Source: Hsuehochloa calcarea
Lineage: Eukaryota > Streptophyta > Magnoliopsida > Poales > Poaceae
Assembly: GCA_036346395.1 (NCBI GenBank)
Contig: CM070606.1
Coordinates: 15,734,915-15,798,914, forward strand
Direction of reading: 5' to 3'
Length of the DNA: 64,000 bases
In this document: piece after piece, positions 55,440 through 64,000 of the stretch
Position numbering within the stretch: the stretch's first letter is position 1
Layout: each line of letters opens with the position of its first letter
Notes under the pieces: model-generated
What the model was told of the DNA's origin: nothing
Databases searched by the model: none
Seen by the model: the letters and a program-made list of their open reading frames with translations, nothing else
Program-made: the position numbers and the translations under genes

Positions 55440-56880
55440 AACACAACATATAAATTCAACACCATTACTACCACGGCTAAGCACGAAGAGAGTAGGCTAC
55501 GAGTACTAAATCTCCTATCGTAGAAGCATATGCAATCGACTCACGTAAGCAACAAGATGTATAGGAAAATATAGAGCGTGACACAAGGAAATGCAAGCAA
55601 ACCTAACATCATCCAACATAACTGGATAGTGGTAAAAAGCAGACAGGAAAATCTGGATCGAGATATGCGCTAATGTAAGCAAAGGAAAAGGCACACGCGC
55701 AAACATAAGCAAACAAGCAGATCCGGAAAAAATGAGACTACCTCCTGAGGCACAATGTCCTGTACCACAATAAGTGCTTTGTAACTGGACATGATGTGCC
55801 AACTTTGTAATCAACCTCTTAAGATGACGAACTCCGCGAGGAGAAGGCGTAAGCAATAATCGTAAAACAGAACAAGCACTAAACCAAACGACAAGAAGGT
55901 AGGGACGATTTTCTGGAATTAAAACCACTAACACTGCTTAATGTTTATCCGCAGTGGTCGTGTGCTGGACAGCCATTGCCCCAGGAAATCAAGGGCGTAT
56001 AAGGCGGTAGTTATTAGAAGCTCGAAAGGTGGAAACATGACAATTTTTAAGCTGTAAGACCTACGAAAGAGTAGGCGTAATCAACAATGGTAAGAACAGA
56101 AACGATGGACACAGCTTTGGCTAGTGAAGTGCTTTATGCTCAACTACATGTTTGACTAATAAAAGATCTCACAATGGTTTTCTATCTTAATGAGCCAATC
56201 AAAATAATGATTAAAGAAAGTTTTGAGTTAAATTTCCACCAGGCCATGCAGTTCGTATAGGAATAGCTATAGCAACATAGATTATCACCGATAACAGGTT
56301 ACACATGAGCATCATTCATTCGGTTTTGTTGCAGTAGCAGCCTATGAGCAATTAATAAAACAACCCGCATACCAGCAGCACAACACATTTGTACCAAAAA
56401 ATGCAGATCAGTAAACCTGTGTAACTGTAGAAATCAATTATAAAAGAGAAAATGAAGTAAGCCATTTGCTAGTGTTGACTTGAGTATTGACTGCATGACG
56501 CCTTGCATATACAATATAAACAATAGGCCAGTTCTACAAAACACTATAATGTACATTGAATTCATGAGTCACGACATTAGACCGTTGAACTAACCTTATC
56601 AACTCATGGTATAGAACTTCCATGTTGCCGGAAGTTGAATAAGTCAAGCTAAATTTTAGAAAGTGCTTCCACTTAGATGCCTAGGTTTAAACAAATAGAT
56701 AACGAACAGAAACCGAAGGATAAAAAGGAAAACAGACTCTCAGGTTTTAGTTGATTTTTTACTGTGATATGTAACGTAAGGTGGACCGACCTTATCAGTT
56801 TTAGCCTGTACAACGAAAATATGACTCCTTTTCTCCTCGAGGATTTTAACATTTCCTTGCAACTGCTTTTCTAGATCAAT
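55440..56880 (+). repeat. Duplication segment D1
   Basis: 55440-56261 is shared with segment C; 56262-56880 matches the first 620 bp of A. It ends inside the unit at 'gatcaat', where a tandem copy begins. Confidence 0.85.
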
Positions 56881-57651
56881 GGACACAGCTTTGGCTAGTG
56901 AAGTGCTTTATGCTTAACTACATGTTTGACTAATAAAAGATCTCACAGTGGTTTTCTATCTTAATGAGCCAATCAAAATAATGATTAAAGAAAGTTTTGA
57001 GTTAAATCTCCACCAGGCCATGCAGTTCGTATAGGAATAGCTATAGCAACATAGATTATCACCGATAACAGGTTACACATGAGCATCATTCATTCGGTTC
57101 TGTTGCAGTAGCAGCCTATGAGCAATTAACAAAACAACCCGCATACCAGCAGCACAACACATTTGTACCAAAAAAATGCAGATCAGTAAACCTGTGTAAC
57201 TGTAGAAATCAATTATAAAAGAGAAAATGAAGTAAGCCATTTGCTAGTGTTGACTTGAGTATTGATTGCATGACGCCTTGCATATACAATATAAACAATA
57301 GGCCAGTTCTACAAAACACTATAATATACATTGAATTCATGAGTCACGACATTAGACTGTTGAGCTAACCTTATCAACTCATGGTATAGAACTTCCATGT
57401 TGCCAGAAGTTGAATAAGTCAAGCTAAATTTTAGAAAGTGAAGATGCCTGGGTTTAAACAAATAGATAACAAACAGAAACCAAAGGATAAAAAGGAAAAC
57501 AGACTCAGGTTTTAGTTGATTTTTTACTGTGATATGTAACGTAAGGTGGACCGACCTCATCAGTTTTAGCCTGTACAACGAAAATATGACTCCTTTTCTC
57601 CTCGAGGATTTTAACATTTCCTTGCAACTGCTTTTCTAGATCAATTGACTC
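56107..57651 (+). repeat. Tandem duplication, about 774-bp unit
   Basis: 56107-56880 is followed immediately by its copy from 56881 (both start 'ggacacagctttggctag'). The copies differ by a few substitutions and indels. The second copy is closer to segment A, so D is a mosaic of a C-like and an A-like segment. Confidence 0.9.
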
Positions 57652-59215
57652 ATCAAGCTTTGAGACATATATCCTTTTACTCTCATGTGAGTGCAGGCTT
57701 CAGGACAGTTTTGTAACTGGTACTTAGGATCTCAGCTGGGGTGGATCCTTTTGCGTTTAGCATGTACTGGAAATTAATACCAGGTCTAAATCTGAAAAAT
57801 GGCACAGCAGTGTCTGACAATAAGGCAAGAAGGTCAGGATATAATTTGAGGTAATAGAAGGAACTTCTAAAGCAAAATGCAGGCAATAAAACCGCAATAA
57901 AAAGGAACAAGGTCAGGATATAATTTGAGGTAATAGAAGGAACTTGTAAAGCAAAATGCATGCAATAAAACCACAATAAAAAAAGGGTACTTCCGATCTT
58001 GATCTTTGTTTGCTTCGGTGTACAATTTCTAAAAATATATAGGAATTGTACTTTTAAAAATCATAATACCTGAGCACTGGCTGATAACAAGGACTGGAAC
58101 ACACAAAGGAAAAAAGAGCAAGAAAGCGTTTGAGCGTAACTGAGCCGGAGTACCAAATGTTGTAGCACCAATAATGGAGTGCCAAAGGGAAAGTTGATGG
58201 CAATGCTGGTCTGTTTTGAAGCAACCAGTGGCTCGAAATGGCAATGCTGGTCTGTTTTGAAGCAACCAGTGGCTCGAAAAGACTCTGTCGAGAAGAAAGT
58301 GCTAAATGTGGTTCTGCAATGCTGAAAGTATGAAGCAGCAGCGGTGACATGTCAATTATGGTGATGTAAATGTTAAATATTAGAGTAGTATTACAGAGAA
58401 CGTGATGTGGAGGGGGCGGTGTGCGGTCTAGTGCCTGAAGATACAAGTAGACATTGTCAGAAGCAGAAAATAGTGGAGCCAATTTTACCAGATAGGTATA
58501 GAAATGGTTGTAATTTAATGGGAATGCCAGATTGGCGGCACAACTATACGTAAATTACCACGAAACCTCATATTATGTGCTTCATGTAAGCAATTAGTAC
58601 ATGAGTAAATTAGTACCAGTTCTTATCGGATAACAGGAAACTCATTAATATACATGGTGTGCCTTGTGACTGACTAAATTTTAGATTTACTTTTTCAATT
58701 AGTGTGACATCATTTTAGCTTGACAGATTGCTACTGGTGTTATATCGACATGATATATCTCAACTAATAAACTACTTCTTTGGCCAACTTTTTACCTGAA
58801 CAATAAGATTCAAATATTATGCCAGTAAAAAAGGGGAAGAACATGCCGAATATACCTCAACTAATAAATTACTTGTTTTGGCCTACTCTTTACATGAACA
58901 ATAAGATATGTATACTATGCCGGTAAAAAAGGGAAAGAACATGTAGGCATCATATAAACATTAAAAAGAGGAACGACCTCACCCGAAACCATTTCTGTTT
59001 TTTTTTTGATGCCGTGTGATCAAGTAACCTAGGTACTCTGTTATACTTATGCATCACTCATTATCACGAACAAACAGATGCAACTTTTTTTTTGTAAGTA
59101 GTGTGCCTGGCTGTGAATTGTGATAATTAAAGTGGAGAATATGCACATGCTATGCCATTAGTTTACCTAAGATTCAAAATCATAAAGACCACATGTTCAA
59201 ATGCTATGCACTTAC

Positions 59216-59520
59216 CTAAATGTCGACTTTCTCACTAATAACTTCTCTTATGTAGAGATCCCACACCTGAAAAAACATAGATGCATACATGAGATCACTG
59301 GATTCCATACAAGGTCTGAAAAATTTAATGTCATTCAGAGGGCTGTTCACTAACCTCAGGGGCCCTATATCCTAATGTTGTAGGCTTCCTAATGATATCC
59401 TCCTCAATCCCCATCTCTTCTGGCCTGTCAAAGCATTTATGATTTGTTGATGTGCTTCCAAAATCACATTGTTTCCATGCACCATCTAATCCAAGAAAAA
59501 CATTTTCAGATCTCATAGCC
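59216..59520 (-). pseudogene. AAK1/NAK-family kinase fragment, copy D
   Basis: Exons at 59520-59355 (166 bp, open through YRAPE, without the deletion of copy A) and 59266-59216. The DFG block and the PEEMGIEEDII block match plant AAK1-like kinases. The TAG in place of tryptophan remains. This is the cleanest copy, but it lacks the ATP-binding lobe, HRD and everything after VDI. Confidence 0.8.
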
Positions 59521-59608
59521 CTACAGAATACAGAAAAGAGGCAGAATGTAAGGTGACAGCACATTCACCAATACATTATACGCCATGACCGTTGGCTAGC
59601 ACCCAGAC

Positions 59609-60202
59609 TTGCACATTTCGTCAAACAGCTTGAAAGCATCCTCTGCCCGCCCAAACGCGAGGCAGGAGAAGTGGGAGGAGGAAGGGATGGGAGCCTGTGT
59701 GTGTGGTCCTCGAGAAGGAGGGGGTTGGATTGTGGGTGGAGGGAGGAGAGGAGGCCGGGGAAGAGGGAGTCGGGTTGGTGCCGTGGAGGAAGAGGAGGGT
59801 GGGGCGGCCGTGATCGTCGGCGAGGAGCTCGAAGACAGGGGCCCAGAGAAGGTGCAGGGAGAGCTCCTGGGGTTAGAGCAGACGGCGACGAGGAGAGGAA
59901 GCCAGGAGCGCCCAGAGGCCGAGAAGCAGGGAGGCGGAGTGGAGGAAGCGGCAGACGGCCAGGAGGAGGCGTCTATGGCGGTGCGCCTGGCGAGGAGGTG
60001 GGAGGGGGAAAGGAGCGCAAAAAAAAATCCGACGTCTCTTTACCGTTAGGATTTCTTCAATATGCCCATAGCGCCTCCGACATGGAATTTTCAACAAAAA
60101 TTTGAGTAAATTAACAACAACATAAATTTTGACGCTACAATGAATTCGGTCATTTTGTCTCTGCATATCAGCTACTTGAATAAAATAGAATACTTGTAGC
60201 AT
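59609..60202 (-). pseudogene. Chimeric frame with PPR-like end, copy D
   Basis: Counterpart of 16634-17200. Indels in the GC-rich middle break the frame that is open in copy A, so the two near-identical duplicates disagree on coding. This argues against selection for a protein. Confidence 0.4.
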
Positions 60203-60759
60203 TCAGGTACTTGGAATGGTTTTCTGTGTAAAAGCTAAAAAAATATGGGTAAGGTACAGAGAAAATGTCTAAGTTTCCAGAAAGATCTACATCTAGTTCT
60301 TTTGTATAGTAATCTATATCTAGTTCAACTTTACAAATTTGTACTTTGCACAATGATACCAAGATGCAGTTAGCACAAGGAGTTAACTTGATTATACAGC
60401 TAAAACGCTTACGGCGTATCTGAAGTAGACGGAAGACAAAATTGCATCAATACAATATGTTGTATTTAAACTTGCAAATACGGACAATTAAAAGTGACAA
60501 TTTACCACTTCTACTTTAGATTTGTTTGCATGAGTTGAAATGTCCCACTGGTTCCCAAATATTAAGCGGTAAAACATTACCAACTTTTTAAGAGGCAAAG
60601 TCGGAAAAGTACAGAGATCAATGGTGCAATTGTCTCAAACGAATATGACCTTCTTCGTAAGTCTATATATTTATCTGCTCACCGTATACACAAATCAACA
60701 TATCTTTCTTTGTATCATTGTGTCCAGTCGGTGATATATATATAACAGATCGTGTAGCT

Positions 60760-63060
60760 TGCACTATTGTGAGAGTCTGACGTATTTAACTTGTAATACT
60801 TAACCATTCGATTGATTATAGCATTACAAATCAAATATCCCATCCTCGGTGCAGTGTGTACCTCACAGGAGCGGTACACATACACCTCATAAAACAATAT
60901 CAATAGCAACGCCATACAACAATATTACAATAACCTAGTCTCAAAAGATTACAACATAATCATCGTACAACATCACATTTCATACATACCGCCAACCGGC
61001 CAAATAGCAAAAATAAAAGCTAAGTACGCAGCGGAATACCAAAAGCCATAAGATGGCACAAATGAAATCCGACCGGCTGCCCTTACCCACAAGGCAACCT
61101 GACCGGGAGCCCGCCGAGCTAGTCGTCGTCCTCCTAGAAAGTCTCACAATGATTGACCCCTTGGGGTCAACCTACAGCAACCGGGTTGAGTACAAAGTTG
61201 TACTCGCAAGACTTACAAGAAAAATAATATTTAGATACATTCATGTATCAAAGGAAGGCTACTACACTAGCCAATTTTCAGAGTTAAGCAATATTTCTTT
61301 TGAAGTACAAGTAGTAGATTGAAATGGCAAGTGAGCAAACATTTTTGACACTTTAAATAACAGCGAGTACACAATATTAGACAACATCTAAACAACAACT
61401 GGTGGCTACCCTCAGCTCACAAACATAGCATGAGGCCATTCTCAATGCCACACGATCAAGTTTTAAAGTTAAAATATTAAGTCTAACTCTTGCAAGTCCA
61501 ATCCCAAGTGTGTCCATAACACAGGACGAGGCTATTCGAATAGTTTATACCCTGCAAGGCTGTACCAATATACCCACACGCCAGATAACTTCTTTTGCCA
61601 CCGGATAAAGCACATTTCCGAAAGTATGCCAGCAAGGCTAAGTCCCACGAGACGTTTCCAATATAATGTATTAACTACGAGCCGCCCGTATGGATGGAAA
61701 CACATACATTGTGTCGGAGTCACCGGTAGCGCAATAACTATGATGCCCCTCGAGGTAGAGAGCCTAAACCCGGAACCCGTCCCGCACATTCAACAAAAAC
61801 AGAATATTTTTTAAAAGAACAACAACCACCATGCGACCCGAAGCTAACACACGCTAAAGTACTAAGTCAAGAAAGGTCCTCTATCCCTCTAAAGTGGTTA
61901 GCACGCAAAAATGCTTAGTTTTGGTGAAACAAGATGTTCGATTCTTGTTGACCGAGGCAAGATATCCATACACCCAACAACGCACCATCCAACCACTCGC
62001 CCCAATCTAAATCATTTCATTTGCATTTTTAGTTTTCAAATTAATATAGCACATGGTGCTGGACTTAACATAATAAAATGATTTGTGTGATCAAGGTTAT
62101 CGGCAAAGTCAATAACCACCCAATTCTATCAGAATCTAAGCATGACTAAGCATCAATTCGCATAAACATATATAGACTCTATAACATCCACCGAGCACTA
62201 ACATCCGCGGAAATAATAACTCAGGTCTAGTGGCAAGAAATAAACATTTGCTATAGCTCATGCATCTAATAAGAATAACTACCTCTAACGAAAAATAATC
62301 ATTCAAGTAGAACACGCATACATACAAGTTGCAAACAAGATATTTTGTAACGAAAGTAATAGGATCAATATGATCAAAGGAGGCGGGGCTGCTTGCCTTG
62401 TTGAAGATAATCCACTTGCTGCTGTTGAGGATCACACTCGAACTCGTTCAAATCTTCGTAATCTAACGTTCGAATACGAAAAGCAAATAAGAACGTATCA
62501 CACCAAATATATCCAAAAATTAAAAATTGTCCAAAATGCATGAAACTTTCACAGTAGGTAGATTATGATTTTAGATGAATTTAGAAACAAAATTTATTTT
62601 ATATAGAGTTTGTATGTAGAAGTTATAGCCTAAACCAATTCTGTTGGAAGAGAATTTCTAACAATTAGACTTCGAGTACTATTGGTTTCAAGTACTGTTC
62701 ATTTCGAGAATTGATCATTCGACTTCACGCGGTCGGAAGGAGATTCGACTATAGGAGGTCGAAAGGAGGTTTCAGCTACAGGTGGTTGGAAGAAGGTTTC
62801 GACTACAGGTCGTCGAAAAGAGGTTTCAACTACATGTGGTTGAAAAGAAGTTTCGACTACTTGTCGGAAAGAGGCTTCGACTAAGGGTGGTCGGAAAGAG
62901 GTTTCGACTACCTGGTCGGAAAGTGGTTTCGACTACTTAGTTGGAAAGAGGCTTCAAGTACGGGTGGTCGAAAAGAGGTTCCACTACTACGCTGGCCATC
63001 GTCGATGCGGTCCATGATGACAAGCTAAGCACTTATTGGCCTAGGGTCCACATGTAAACG
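60760..63060 (-). mobile_element. Probable gypsy solo LTR, minus orientation, copy D
   Basis: Same insertion as 17797-20100 with the same left border and internal minisatellite (62720-62985). Inserted before the A/D duplication. Confidence 0.55.
62720..62985 (+). repeat. Minisatellite, units of about 25-30 bp, copy D
   Basis: Same array as 19735-20022 with a few unit-level substitutions. Confidence 0.85.
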
Positions 63061-64000
63061 ACACAATAAAGCTTTTAAAACCCGATCTGCACAATAAGCG
63101 TGCGTAAGACATTGATTAGGAACTAAAGACTTTGCTACAGTGCTTGCCCAAACAGGAGAGGAGGTCGGGAAGAGGGAGTCGGGTTGGCTGCCGGGGAGGA
63201 AGAGGAGGGCGGGGCGGCCGTGATCGTCGGCGAGGAGCTCGAAGACGGGGCCAGAGGAGGTGCGGGGAGAGCTCTTGGGGGATGGACCAAGCCCGAGTGC
63301 GCCCAAATGCCGAGAAACGGGGAGGCGGACTGGAGGAAGCGGCAGACGGCCAGGGAGGAGGCGTCTATGGCGGTGCGGCAAACAAGGAGGTGGGAGGGGC
63401 AAAGGAGCGACGACGCGAAGCATCACGGGTGATGCAAAACAAAAAAAAATCTGATGGCCACGACGCAGGGGCGCAAAAAATCGGACGGGGAAGGAAAACG
63501 GGGCAACATAGACGTCTATGCTTGCGCGAAAACTCCCTCTCTTTACCATTAGGATTTCTTCAATATGCCCATAGTGCCCGCGACATGGAATTTTTCACAA
63601 AAATTTGAGTAAATTAACAACAGCATAAATTTTGACGCTACAATGAATTCGGTCATTTTGTCTCTGCATATCAGCTACTTCGAATAAAATAGAACACTTG
63701 TAGCATTCAGGTACTTGGAATGGTTTTCGTGTAAAAGCTAAAAAATATGGGTAAGGTACAGAGAAAATGTCTAAGTTTCCAGAAAGATCTACATCTAGTT
63801 CTTTTGTATAGTAATCTATATCTAGTTCAATATTACAAATTTGTACTTTGCACAATGATACCAAGATGCAATTAGCACAAGGAGTTAACTTGATTGTACA
63901 GCTAAAGCGCTTATGGTGTATCTGAAGTAGACGGAAGACAAAATTGTATCAATACAATATGTTGTATTTAAACTTGCAAATACCGACAATTAAGAATGAC

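Larger units (their letters stand above)
56881..64000 (+). repeat. Duplication segment D2 (long version, near-identical to A)
   Basis: 57034-64000 aligns with 14132 to about 21035 with very few differences (for example the 89-codon frames at 18088 and 61053 are identical). It contains the second copies of the kinase exons, the chimeric PPR-like frame, the minus LTR and the minisatellite. It continues past the window. Confidence 0.9.

Noticed and set aside
14132..57033. A single giant retroelement with 6.9-kb LTRs
   Set aside because: The repeats hold host gene exons and another LTR, do not start TG or end CA at the observed border, and have no primer site or polypurine tract next to them.

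Overview
The window looks like transposon-rich nuclear DNA from a grass, probably near the rice group. The evidence is the dense nesting of Ty3/gypsy and Ty1/copia LTR retrotransposons, a hAT transposon of the RICESLEEPER type, a Tourist-like MITE, intron-bearing plant gene fragments and GC-rich first exons. The species call is inference. I see no bacterial operon, CRISPR array, rRNA or tRNA gene. Most long open frames are chance frames in GC-rich LTRs or broken transposon genes.

Left part (1-14131). The one plausible host gene is a metallophosphoesterase whose first exon (6639-6927, minus) carries a signal-peptide-like start and the SDLH and GDLT motifs. It sits among short AT-rich repeats. 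A small copia-type element (2267-6167, minus, 147-bp LTRs, TSD agcac) is inserted in one of them, and a related non-autonomous element lies at 8801-10926 (plus, 142-bp LTRs). The latter abuts a truncated, minus-strand copia pol (10927-13735), followed by a repeat-bearing, LTR-like remnant.

Central and right part (14132-64000). This is a cluster of related segments in one orientation. The recurring order is: antisense ORF of a Tat-lineage gypsy element (putative Transposase_28 domain, minus), its plus-strand 3' LTR, a copia LTR stub, then a fragment of an AAK1/NAK-like kinase gene (minus), and in two copies a Tekay/Del-type chromovirus (minus) that ends at nearly the same point in gag. The kinase segment begins at 14132 (A), about 24899 (B), 41550 (C) and 55440 (D). 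A and D also share a 5-kb extension, so about 6.9 kb is repeated almost identically 43 kb apart. Later insertions broke up the units: a 3.2-kb solo LTR (32396-35605, TSD cagtt), a 1.7-kb SIRE-like solo LTR (38675-40404), a 4.2-kb hAT element (49689-53931, 8-bp TSD) and a 322-bp MITE (21152-21473).

No new cellular system is evident. The points most worth following are the duplication cluster, the antisense gene of the Tat elements with its own TATA box, the kinase fragments that share one nonsense mutation, and the small copia family carrying foreign sequence.
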